Assembly: GCA_002102555.1 (NCBI GenBank)
Contig: MCFL01000011.1
Span: 434,001 to 498,000, forward strand
Reading direction: 5' to 3'
DNA: 64,000 nt
Source of the DNA: Catenaria anguillulae PL171
Taxonomy: Eukaryota > Blastocladiomycota > Blastocladiomycetes > Blastocladiales > Catenariaceae
Program-made: the position numbers and the translations under genes
Notes under the pieces: model-generated
Seen by the model: the letters and a program-made list of their open reading frames with translations, nothing else
The model's database searches: none
What the model was told of the DNA's origin: nothing
Shown here: in pieces, positions 33,595-43,160 of the stretch
Layout of the letters: the number at the start of each line of letters is the position of its first letter
How positions within the stretch are numbered: the stretch's first letter is position 1

Positions 33595-36500
33595 ATGTCA
33601 ACCAGCGATCTGCTCGCGCCGCCCGAGGAGCAAGTGCGCATCATGGGCGAGGCCCTGGCCCGCATCAAGGCCCACGCCTTCTACATGAAAAAGTCGCTCG
33701 AGGCCGACCGCACGCTCGAGGCCATCAAGCACGCCATCGAAATGGCCGCCGAGCTCCGCATCGGGTCGCTCACGCCCAAGCACTACTACGAGCTCTACAT
33801 GATGGCCTTTGACAACCTACGCTATCTCGCCTCGCTCCTGACCGACGCCCACCGCGCCCGCCGCGCCAACCTCGCCGAACTCTACGAGCTCGTCCAGTAC
33901 TCGACCACCATTGTCCCGCGCCTCTACCTCATGATCACCGTCGGCGCCGCGTACATGCCCATTGGCGAGACCCCCATCAAGATTATTCTGCGCGATTTGA
34001 TTGACATGACGCGCGGCGTCCAGCATCCCGTGCGCGGCCTGTTTCTAAGGCATTACTTGTCCAGCATGACCAAGGACTATTTGCCCGACGGCGATACGCT
34101 TGAAGTGCCCAGGATCCCGTCTCCGGCCGTGCCGGCGCCCGTTGGGTCGGATGTGCCGCCCGAAGGCGTGGTTTTGGGTAATGGCGGCGAGCAGCAAGCA
34201 ACCGAGTTGGCCGCCGTGGTGCCCGTCCACGATGCAGAGGATGATGAGGAAAACAAACCGCTGGTGGGCGGTACCTCGCCCGATCGCGACCGCGGCGTGA
34301 CCGCAGAATCGGTTGGCGCCGATTCGACAAAGGCCCAACACGTGCCATCCATCATCTCGCCCGACGAAGGCAACGCGCCGCAGCCTACCAACTCGACAAC
34401 TGATGCCGCTGCCGCTGCCACCGCCACTAGCTCATCATCGTCGACCGCCGCTGCACCGACATCTGCGAGCGACCAGCTGAAGTCGTCCGCCTCTACAGGC
34501 GCCGCTGCCGACGGAACGCCCGCTGTCCCTTTCCACGGCACTGTCGACGACTCGATCGGCTTTGTCATGCAAAACTTTGTCGAAATGAACAAGCTTTGGG
34601 TGCGCCTGCAGCACCAAGGCGCAACCAAGGACCGCGAGCGCCGCGAAGTTGAGCGCCGCGAACTGCGCATCCTTGTGGGCACCAACATTGTGCGCCTCAG
34701 CCAGCTTCAAGCCGTCGACTTGCCCGTGTACCAGCACAAAATTCTTCCGCCCATTCTTGAGCAGATCATCAGCTGCCGCGACGTGATTGCACAAGAGTAC
34801 TTGATGGAGGTGATTATTCAAGTGTTTCCCGACACATTCCATTTGCGCACGCTCGAGCCCATTTTGGCTGTCACGGCGCAACTGCAGCCGCAAGTCAACA
34901 TCAAGCAGATCATTGTGGCACTCATCGATCGGTTGCGGGCGTATGCCGCCGACCAGCAAGAAAAGGCTGCCGCGCGTGCCGCCGCTTCTGCATCTACCGC
35001 CACTGATGGCGAAACCGCCGGCGAAGCATCTACCGCCGCTCCGACCACCAACGCGGCTGATGAAGACGACGACGACGAAGGCATCCCGGAAAACCTGCAC
35101 CTCTTTGAAGTGTTCTGGACGCAAATCTCCCAAGTCATCACGGCTCGCCCCGACCTTGGCCTCCCAGACATCTCATCTTTGCTGCTATCACTCATCCAGC
35201 TGTCGGTTGCATGCTATCCGGATCAAATCAGCTATGTCGACCAAATCCTGCGCTTTGCCCGCGAGCAAGTCGCCAAATACCTGGGCACCTCGGAACTCGC
35301 CAATGCTGTGACTGTGGCCAACCTCCAAGCTCTCCTGCTTGCACCGCTGCAGCCACCAAAGGGCATCACGGGCGTCGGCGCCTTGCCCGGCCGCCCCATC
35401 GTATGGCTTCTGCAGCTGCCCAACGACGCCCAGGCGTTCCGCGACCTGCTTGCTCTTCAGCCTTACTCGACACGCCATGCGGTTGCCCTGTACATGATCA
35501 ACCACCTCGTCAGGCAGCGTGCAGTCATTTCCACTGAGGCGCACCTGCTCGCGCTGCTTGATTGCTTGCAGGTCATGATTAAGGATCAAAAAGATGCGCC
35601 GTTATGGAAAAACACGGGCATGTTTGTGGATCGTGAGTCGCTGGGAATGTTGCAGCAGTACATGGGTGCCGGCGGCGGGCAGCAGCAAGTGCCTGAGGAG
35701 GTGCAAAAGCGGAGGGAGCAGTTGGACGAGTTGGGATTGGAGCAAGCGTTGGTTGCGAAGTTTGTGGCGCTGGTTGGAAACGAGGACACAATTGTTCATG
35801 CTCAAGTGCGACATCTTTTCTTTTCTGAGTTGGGCGTGCTTACTTGTCCCCCCAGGTGCTGACGATTTGCCTTTGCCAGCTTCTTACGGTTGCCCGCAAG
35901 TACTTGACCGAGGGCGGCGGTTTCCGCCTCAAGCACACGTTCCCGTCGCTTCTCACTCAAGCTGTCCGTCTCATCGACCGAGTCCTTGCAAAATACGCCC
36001 CACTCTTGGTTGCCGACGCCAACGGCCTGCCGCCGGCCTCTCCACCCACGTCGGCCACCGAGGCGCAAACCAAGCGCAACCACGAGCTCATGAATCTGTT
36101 CAAGTTTATGCACCAGCTCATCATGAACATCCAGCACAAGTCAGACGACGTTGTGCTTGCCACGCACCTGTTCCTTGTTGCCGCACGGTCTGCAGACTCT
36201 GCTGGGCTCGAGGAGATTGCATACGAGTTCTTTGTGTCGGCGCTTACCGTGTACGAGGAGTGCATCAACGATTCGCGCGTCCAGTTCCATGTGTTGACGG
36301 CCGTAGTCAATACCTTGATTGAGAGCCGCGTGTTTGCTGTGGACAACTTTGATACCTTGGCTACAAAGTGCACGCTGCACGCAAGTCGGTTGCTGAAGCG
36401 GCCAGATCAGTGTCGGGCAGTGGTCATGTGCAGTCATTTGTTTTGGTCGTCGGTACGCACCGTTCCTTTGGCCCTCATTTTTCGACTTGCCCTGATCTAT

Positions 36501-37059
36501 GTTTATGTTTTCTGCGATCTTGTGATGATCATAGGTGGAAAAGTACCGTGAAGCCAAGCGCGTGCTCGAATGCTTGCAAAAAGCGCTCAAGTTTGCTGAC
36601 GCTTGCCTCGACTCGGTCATGAACGTCGAGCTCCTCATTGAAACTCTTGCGCGCTACATTTACTTTTACGAAAAAGGCTGCCCCGTCATCACGCCAAAGT
36701 ACATCAACTCGCTCCTCGAACTCATCGCCACAAACCTCAGCAACCTGCACGACGCCGGCGGTCCCGACGGCGTGTCCGATTTCTCCAACAGCCAATCCAA
36801 TGGGACCACGACATTGGCGGTCGGCGGCCCTGGTAATGGCATGATGGGCCGCGGATTCTCGACGTCGTCATTGGTCGGATTGGAGGTGGGCGGCGGCGGC
36901 GAGAGCGGCACGCAAACCAGTCCGTTGTTGGCTGTCACAAACCATTTCAAGCGCACGTGTACCATGTTGAGGGAGCGGCAGGCCAATCCGCCGAGGTCAT
37001 TGGGCGAGCAGGTCGGTCCGTTTTACCACGAGATCGTGGTGCCGAGGGTACCGTACTAG
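33595..37059 (+). CDS. VPS35: retromer subunit VPS35
   Basis: VPS35 is the core of retromer, which recycles cargo from endosomes. Exons 33595-35805, 35856-36452 and 36535-37059 (introns 50 and 82 nt) give 1,110 residues, longer than human VPS35 (796). The N-terminus has KKSLEADRTLEAIKHAIEM and the PRLYLM motif (STTIVPRLYLMITVGAAYM) that binds VPS26; then DMTRGVQHPVRGLFLRHYL. An unstructured insert rich in Ala, Ser, Thr and acids follows (34100-34530), then the helical solenoid resumes (DDSIGFVMQNFVEMNKLWVR). A second acidic insert lies at 34980-35080. The C-terminal solenoid, which binds VPS29, has FRLKHTFPSLLTQAVRL. The final 70 residues are Gly/Ser-rich. Confidence 0.93.
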
Positions 37060-37358
37060 TGTTGGTTTATTTGACATGTTGTCAGCGATTGGTTTGGCTA
37101 TTGTTTTCGTTTGTGATTCTCGAATCGAATGCACATATTGCTGTTGAGTTCCCTGGCGACCACATCTCGACTCGATAGCGCTTGGTCGTGTCGGTAGCCA
37201 GCTCCGTGGCATAACTTCGAACCGAGCCGAGCTGCAGCCAGATGTGCTTGCTGCCCGCCCTTCTTTCCTTGTCGCTCAGTTGTCATTCCAACCAAACGAA
37301 GTCCACCGAATAGTTCAAGTATAAAATCAGGGCGTAAATACGGACTTTCAACCAAAAT

Positions 37359-37440
37359 GACACCTTGGCGGAGTGGTTATCGCGTTTGACTACTAATCAA
37401 ATACCCTAGTGGTGCGCAGGTTCGAATCCTGCAGGTGTCG
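37359..37440 (+). tRNA. tRNA-Ser, anticodon ACT
   Basis: A class II tRNA of 82 nt. The acceptor stem GACACCT pairs with AGGTGTC, with discriminator G73 as in serine tRNAs. The D stem is GCG/CGC. The anticodon arm is TTTGA-CTACTAA-TCAAA, so the anticodon is ACT. A long variable arm (ACC-CTAGT-GGT) and T arm GCAGG-TTCGAAT-CCTGC follow. Nearly all eukaryotes read Ser AGY codons with GCT; A34 here is very unusual. Confidence 0.85.
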
Positions 37441-37959
37441 TTTGCCTTCTTTTTGTACATTCGCACGAAGGGACGAGCCGTGGGCTTGCTTTTGCTGCCT
37501 TTACTGCCATTCTTGGCTTGCTGCCGAAAAAGAGAGCAGGCCGCAAGTCGGTCGGATGATGGCCCACCGGTTCACCTGACCATTTTTCCTTTCCTGATAG
37601 AATGGCACTTGACAAAGAGTAGTTTACTTGGGAAGTGAACAGCCAACTTAAATGTGCAGCCAGCTTTGCCGCCACATGGACCAAGACCTGCCTTCGTCGC
37701 CGAGTCTGCTAACAACCGCACGTCTGAAATGAGAAAAGACATAGCGTCGGGTTTATGGACCCAAAAAACTGGGCTGTAGTACAAAATGACAGCGAACCCG
37801 AGCGGTGTAGAATGCAGAGTTTATTGAACCAGGCCTGTCCAGAGCCATATGTATCGCAAACGGGCACACAGATGCCAGCAAACGAGTTCGATTCTGGGAG
37901 GTGACTTGTCGCATGTGGTACCGTTGTAGGACATTTTAATCTCGCAGCTAGATCCAAAA
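37441..37959. other. spacer between tRNA-Ser(ACT) and tRNA-Arg(ACG)
   Basis: About 520 bp with no recognisable gene. It lies outside the inverted repeat. Confidence 0.4.
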
Positions 37960-38032
37960 CGATCCCGGGAGGATTCGAACCTCCGATCTCCTGATCCGTA
38001 GTCAGGCGCCTTAGCCATTGGGCCACGGGACC
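37960..38032 (-). tRNA. tRNA-Arg, anticodon ACG (copy 1)
   Basis: A 73-nt cloverleaf with acceptor GGTCCCG/CGGGATC, anticodon arm CCTGA-CTACGGA-TCAGG (anticodon ACG) and T arm GGAGG-TTCGAAT-CCTCC. It marks one end of the left inverted-repeat arm. The second copy at 42143-42215 (+) is identical as far as read. Confidence 0.95.
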
Positions 38033-38069
38033 TTGTTATTCACCATCGCCCAAAATTGCCACCATATAC

Positions 38070-38260
38070 TCAAGAGGCAGCCGCTTGCCATTTTTTACGC
38101 AAAATTCGAGGTTTACAGGAGGCCGCGGGTTCGATTCTAGGCGTCGCCTCGCAATCTTTCGACTTTTCCAGGTTTTGCGATTTGGAAAAAATTCCGGTTA
38201 TCATGAGGTCGCGCGTTCGAACCGTGTACGGTCGGCCGACAGTGGCATCCGCCTTCAGTT
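38070..38260 (+). other. tRNA-like modules (B-box sequences) inside the repeat arm
   Basis: Two segments resemble the variable loop and T arm of a tRNA: GGAGGCCGCGGGTTCGATTC (about 38117-38136) and GAGGTCGCGCGTTCGAACC (about 38205-38223). The first has a possible acceptor stem (GAGGCAG near 38075 with TCGCCTC near 38145, imperfect), but no convincing anticodon arm. They look like decayed tRNA genes or a tRNA-derived SINE. Confidence 0.5.
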
Positions 38261-38436
38261 TCTTCATCCCGGAAATGATACTTAACCAGGCCTGCAAGGA
38301 GCGGCCGGGGCGGACGGGGCCACCGACGCACACCCTGGCGCACTCCATGGCAATTTTGGCAGCGAAAATGCTGCGTTCAAGCCCATTCAGGGCAGCGATA
38401 ATAAATGTGCTGTATTCTTGCCGCAATTCACCACAT

Positions 38437-38518
38437 GACAGCGTGCCCGAGCGGTTAAGGGGATTGACTCGAAATCAATTAGGCTCTGCCTGCACAGGTT
38501 CGAATCCTGTCGCTGTCG
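38437..38518 (+). tRNA. tRNA-Ser, anticodon CGA (copy 1)
   Basis: A class II tRNA: acceptor GACAGCG/CGCTGTC, discriminator G, anticodon arm ATTGA-CTCGAAA-TCAAT (anticodon CGA), long variable arm and T arm ACAGG-TTCGAAT-CCTGT. It forms the inner end of the left inverted-repeat arm. Confidence 0.95.
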
Positions 38519-38767
38519 GACGTCAGCTTTTTGCCCTTCCTCCCCTCTGCGTACATCATCTCGCCGCGGCCAGGCTCGCATCGGTTGTTGTGGCAGCAGC
38601 TTTCCACTTATATCAAGAGGCTCCCGTTATACCTTCCCTTTTGAGGACAGATAGTGACACGAGTGAACGCTGTAGAGCGTGTTGCGATAAGGTGCGGATG
38701 ACGTCGTGGCAGAGTATGAAGTAACACTACATATATAATGGGTATTTTTCATCCCGTGAGAAAAGCC

Positions 38768-38840
38768 GGTCGTATGGTGTAGTCGGTTAGCACACGAGAC
38801 TCTGAATCTCGGGACCTGAGTTCGAATCTCAGTATGACCT
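38768..38840 (+). tRNA. tRNA-Gln, anticodon CTG
   Basis: A 73-nt cloverleaf: acceptor GGTCGTA/TATGACC with discriminator T, anticodon arm CGAGA-CTCTGAA-TCTCG (anticodon CTG), T arm CTGAG-TTCGAAT-CTCAG. It is followed by a T run (ttttt) that can end Pol III transcription. It lies just inside the inverted repeat and is single-copy here. Confidence 0.93.
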
Positions 38841-39222
38841 TTTTCTCTGTCATGGTTTAGGGACTAAGAATTATTAAGGGTTAGTTCGCCCGCATCCAGA
38901 TGCAGGCTCTCGCCCTTGAGGGGTCTGTCCTGAAAAGCTGCTCAGCTGCTGAGCTATCTGTCAACCGCACTCATGCGAGAGATGATGGTGCGGTCGCGAG
39001 TGCGGCGGAGATGTTGGTCAAGGTGGGAATATGGTCAAGGTGGGATTATCTCAGCTTTTGGACAGTTGAGTGCAAGGGCCATGTTTGTGTAGTACTGGGA
39101 ACATCATGCGTACGATTTTGACACAGAGTCTCGCAAGAAGCAATCAATGTAGAATCAATGGTGTCAATGTTGGTATTAATAGTGTTGGGTGCAACCACAG
39201 ATATGGAGGCTTTCACCACGTT

Positions 39223-39835
39223 CACCGCTGACTTCCTCGTCACCCAAGCTCAGCAGCAACAGTGGATCATAAAATAGCAGCGGAACAATGGTAGTGGTAT
39301 GAGCAAGGCGCAGCTCGTTCGACATGCAGTCTCGTGAGGAAAGTCAGTTGAGCAAGTGGAGGAAAGCGTGAAATCAACGCGAGCGACTCGGTGGGGACGA
39401 GTAGCTGCTGTTGAGTCCGTACTGTGCATGACGGGAATACCATCATGTTGGACAACAATGGCCACGAGCGGAAATCGTGTCGGGTGGAGACAGATCGTGA
39501 GCATTGTGGTGTACATGGAAGGTGAGGGCAGCGCCAAGTACATGAAAGCGACAGACAGAGTTGTGCTATGGGTAGTTGCTACTGGTGCTGTGCATGAAGG
39601 GCCGTTCTGTTGGTCGGTGGGCAAACGGGATGTGATGGTAACGATAGTGTAATGGAGCGATTTGTTATGGCGGCAGGCGAGCTGATGGTAGCGGCGTCAC
39701 CTGCATGGTGGTAAGTTGAATTTGGTATGGACAGTGGACAGTGGACAGTGGGCATTGTATTCTCCGAGCGATGTGGGCTTGAAAGCAAGTCAATTGGTCT
39801 AGATCGAGAAGTGAGTTGGGTGGACACAAGTATTA
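39223..39835 (+). repeat. decayed direct repeat, copy A
   Basis: Similar to 40031-40865 in three long blocks: a start block (cctcgtcacccaagctcagc), a central block of about 200 bp that is nearly identical (39430-39632), and an end block (gatagtgtaatggagcga onward). A small ggacagt tandem repeat lies at about 39728-39748. Both strands are open through the central block, but neither product resembles a known protein. Confidence 0.75.
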
Positions 39836-40030
39836 TCAATTGCTTTCGAGACTTGAGATCATGATGGCGCCGCAGTCAGTGTAGTGGGAATGTTCGAACT
39901 GTGGGAATACATATCCTAGCGAGTGCAAGGGCAAGGTTTGGGCGGTGCAAGACGCGATGTAGTGTCAATGGGACATAAATGTTGGTAAGATGTGTCGGGC
40001 CCAGGTGTGACTGCACGCTTTCACAAAAAA

Positions 40031-40865
40031 TGTTAAGCGTTGACTGCCTCGTCACCCAAGCTCAGCAGCAAAAGGGGACCATAAAATAGCAGTGGAGCAA
40101 TGGTAGCGGTATGACCAAGGCTCAGCTTCTTTGACATATACCGACTTGCGAGAAGGGCAATGAGAAATCAGAGCAGAAGAAGAAAAGCGAGCAGTGAAAT
40201 TGGCGACTCAGCAAAAAATTGAGCAACTCGGGTCAGATGAGAAGGAATAGATTGAGACAAGGTCCTGTTGAAGACAAGTTGGGCCATTACCAACAATAGC
40301 AAAAGTCAGCTGAGCAGGTCGAGGAAAGCGAGAGATCAACGGGAAAGGAAATGAGCGACACGGCGGAGACGAGTACTTTGCTGCTCGGTCTGTGCTGTGC
40401 AAGACGGGAATCCCACCATGTTGGACAAAAATGGCCACGAGCGGAAATCGTGTCGGGTGGAGACAGATCGTGAGCATTGTGGTGTACATGGAAGGTGAGG
40501 GCAGCGCCAAGTACATGAAAGCGACAGACAGAGTTGTGCTATGGGTAGTTGCTACTGGTGCTGTGCATGAAGGGCCGTTCTGTTGGTCGGTGGGCAAATA
40601 GATGCGATGGGTAGTCGCTGCCCATTGTTCACGCCATTGGCAAACGCAAGCGCGAGAGTGAGAGCCAGCCAAGCCTTGTCAAACTCGACGATAGTGTAAT
40701 GGAGCGAATTGCTGTGGCGGCGGGCGAGATGAAGGTAGCGGCGTCGCATGCGTGGTGGTAAGTTGAAGTTGGTGTGGAAGGTGGGCGGTGTGTTCGCCAA
40801 GCGATGCGGACTTGAAGGTAAATCAACGATTGGGATAGATCGAGCAGAGAGTTGGAAGTACATGG
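40031..40865 (+). repeat. decayed direct repeat, copy B
   Basis: Second copy of the 39223-39835 unit, in the same orientation, with two insertions relative to copy A: about 165 bp (around 40130-40300) and about 75 bp (around 40610-40685). The central block matches copy A at 40401-40600. No terminal repeat, target duplication or transposase was recognised, so the type of element is unknown. Confidence 0.75.
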
Positions 40866-41656
40866 GATGGCAGTTGCGACAAGGCTAGCCCAGCGGCCAA
40901 AGCTGAGAGATTGCAAGCGTGCACGAGACAATGTTGGCGAGCGGCCCGAAGATTGTGCAACTTGGGTTGGCTTGAAGGCCTGCAGCTATGGGTTCGGCGA
41001 GGGCGGAAGCCTGGGCGGCGGGCGGCGTCCAAGTGGCTGATGATGAAGAGAAACAGGGCCGGAAGAGGGTACAGTAGCGGGCAGCGGCCTAACAAAGTAC
41101 ACCTCGGCGAGCGGGTTGAGCCCTGCCCTTACCGATTTCCATTGAATGGACAACGTGCTGGCCCTGGTGGGCTGGCGTTCGAGGTTGGCGGGAGGGCGGG
41201 CGGTCGCAGCAGAGACGGGCAACACGGACGACGGCGGGGCAAGAAAGGCGTAGCACATCATATTGTGTACATTGAGCACAAAGTTACATTGGAACAGCGA
41301 TATTGGCCACCACGGCTCATGGCCTTGCTTGTGTCGAGATGCGTGAATCGTGATTTGAGGAAGTCAAGAGCACGACGTGTGGAAAGCCTTATGGAAAGCC
41401 TCAATATTTGCGAAGGAATGGCTGGAGAATTGCTTTCAAGGCGAATGGAAGGGCCCCAGAACTGCTCAAGACGAAATGGAAGGGCCCCGGAAATCAAAAG
41501 AATGTGGGTTCGAACCAGGCTCGAACTCGCGGCCTCCTGTACCGTGGCCGGGCGCGCTTGTTTTCAGCGTCTCCTAACAACCCGGCGGAGGGACTAAGGG
41601 GACAGACCCCCTCATAACGATTAAAACGGAAACCGTTCTCTCGAACAAGTCTTGTT
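40866..41656. other. spacer with tRNA-like and short tandem sequences
   Basis: No convincing gene. A 17-bp unit (cgaaatggaagggcccc) occurs twice with little change near 41442-41490. On the minus strand near 41510-41550 a segment (GGTACAGGAGGCCGCGAGTT, then CGAGCC) matches the T-arm module found in both inverted-repeat arms. Confidence 0.45.
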
Positions 41657-41738
41657 CGACAGCGACAGGATTCGAACCTGTGCAGGCAGAGCCTAATTGA
41701 TTTCGAGTCAATCCCCTTAACCGCTCGGGCACGCTGTC
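41657..41738 (-). tRNA. tRNA-Ser, anticodon CGA (copy 2)
   Basis: Reverse complement of the tRNA at 38437-38518, with the same acceptor, anticodon (CGA), variable and T arms. It is the inner end of the right inverted-repeat arm. Confidence 0.95.
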
Positions 41739-42142
41739 ATGTGGTGAATTGCGGCAAGAATACAGCACATTTATTATCGCTGCCCTGAATGGGCTTGAAC
41801 GCAGCATTTTCGCTGCCAAAATTGCCATGGAGTGCGCCAGGGTGTGCGTCGGTGGCCCCGTCCGCCCCGGCCGCTCCTTGCAGGCCTGGTTAAGTATCAT
41901 TTCCGGGATGAAGAAACTGAAGGCGGATGCCACTGTCGGCCGACCGTACACGGTTCGAACGCGCGACCTCATGATAACCGGAATTTTTTCCAAATCGCAA
42001 AACCTGGAAAAGTCGAAAGATTGCGAGGCGACGCCTAGAATCGAACCCGCGGCCTCCTGTAAACCTCGAATTTTGCGTAAAAAATGGCAAGCGGCTGCCT
42101 CTTGAGTATATGGTGGCAATTTTGGGCGATGGTGAATAACAA

Positions 42143-42215
42143 GGTCCCGTGGCCCAATGGCTAAGGCGCCTGACTACGGATCAGGAGATCGGAGGTTCGA
42201 ATCCTCCCGGGATCG
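42143..42215 (+). tRNA. tRNA-Arg, anticodon ACG (copy 2)
   Basis: Same as the minus-strand tRNA at 37960-38032: anticodon arm CCTGA-CTACGGA-TCAGG. A TTTT run follows directly and can serve as Pol III terminator. Confidence 0.95.
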
Positions 42216-42336
42216 TTTTACTCTTTGTTGAATGGAAGCGTTTTGCCAATGCCAACCCAAGCAAAAAAGAGGTCAACGACCAGCAGAAGCACAAACAAGC
42301 ATGTCTGTTCTGTCTACTTTGCCGTCGTCCCTTGGA

Positions 42337-42408
42337 TGTCACCTCCCAGAATCGAACTGGGGCCGCCACGGCCACAACGTGGAGTACTAACCACTATACT
42401 AAGGTGAC
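42337..42408 (-). tRNA. tRNA-His, anticodon GTG
   Basis: Acceptor GTCACCT/AGGTGAC with discriminator A, anticodon arm CCACG-TTGTGGC-CGTGG (anticodon GTG), T arm CCCAG-TTCGATT-CTGGG. The base before position 1 is G; in eukaryotes G-1 is normally added after transcription. Lies 121 bp beyond the right repeat arm. Confidence 0.94.
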
Positions 42409-43160
42409 CTGTCGTACTATTATGCTCCTATGAACTATATTTATACGTGGATACCCAGCCATCGCCAAAATGCTCGCAATCACAACGAAACCTTGTCAGA
42501 GGTCTGGCCCTGAGTCGCAAAGATCTGGCCAACACCTGCAAGCGCCTCTGCCACCGCAGATTTCCTTGGCGGCTGCGGGTTGTATTTCGCCTGATACTCC
42601 TTGTTGGGCTGCAGCGTGGCACCAAAGTTGAAGACATGTGCCTTGTCGCGAGCACCAACAAAGATGCTCTACCAACCTCATGACCAGATTCCCTGTCATG
42701 ACCCTCCCGTTGGGGGCAAGCTCGCCCAGAGCAACAGCATCCATGGCATCCTGTTTGGTCTCGTGTCTGTCCACTCGCCGCCAATTCGTTGGCGAACCTC
42801 CAGCCCCAGGCCGACACAAGCAACGACACCAACCATTGGCTGATCCAAGTCCTGATTCCTGTTGCCCAACCGGGCTTCTGGCCGCCTGCCTGCCTCGTCA
42901 AAAACAACCTCAGCCCACTCTCAACCGACCTACCCTGTCCGTCTCCGCGCCAGCACGCCCGACCCAACCCGTCTCTGTTCCCCAAATGTCAAGAATCCCC
43001 CCACAGCTCTCTTTCCTTGCTACAGGGCAAGTACTCGGTGGTTTCGTACCCCTTTCCCAGACCTCAATAACGATACCCACCATGCAAGCAGCAAACACAA
43101 TTCCCCATTCGCCCGCATCAACATTGTCACTCAGCAACGTTTGCTAACGCCGGCGGCAAC
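42409..43160. other. region after the tRNA cluster, no supported gene
   Basis: Open frames occur on both strands (for example 42428-42985 on minus) but none shows a domain or convincing composition. It leads into the degenerate coding-like region. Confidence 0.35.

Larger units (their letters stand above)
37960..38518 (+). repeat. left arm of 559-bp tRNA-bounded inverted repeat
   Basis: This arm and 41657-42215 are reverse complements of each other over 559 bp; I saw no difference. The arm begins with tRNA-Arg(ACG) and ends with tRNA-Ser(CGA). Homology stops within a few bases of both tRNAs: only a short T run continues beyond Arg, and none beyond Ser. The 405 bp between the tRNAs includes two T-arm-like TTCGA modules. 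The arms are about 3.1 kb apart. Confidence 0.92.
41657..42215 (-). repeat. right arm of 559-bp tRNA-bounded inverted repeat
   Basis: Reverse complement of 37960-38518, again from tRNA-Ser(CGA) to tRNA-Arg(ACG). The very high identity, also in the spacer between the tRNAs, implies a recent copy or continuing gene conversion. Confidence 0.92.

Noticed and set aside
38056-38724. A 222-codon frame present in both inverted-repeat arms
   Set aside because: It runs through a tRNA gene and is shared only because the DNA arms are identical; the product has no domain.
39250-39624. Conserved open frames on both strands in the direct repeats
   Set aside because: Both strands are open because the DNA block is duplicated; no codon-wise conservation can be shown from two copies.
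41505-41560. A complete tRNA gene on the minus strand
   Set aside because: A T-arm-like module is present, but acceptor and anticodon stems cannot be formed.
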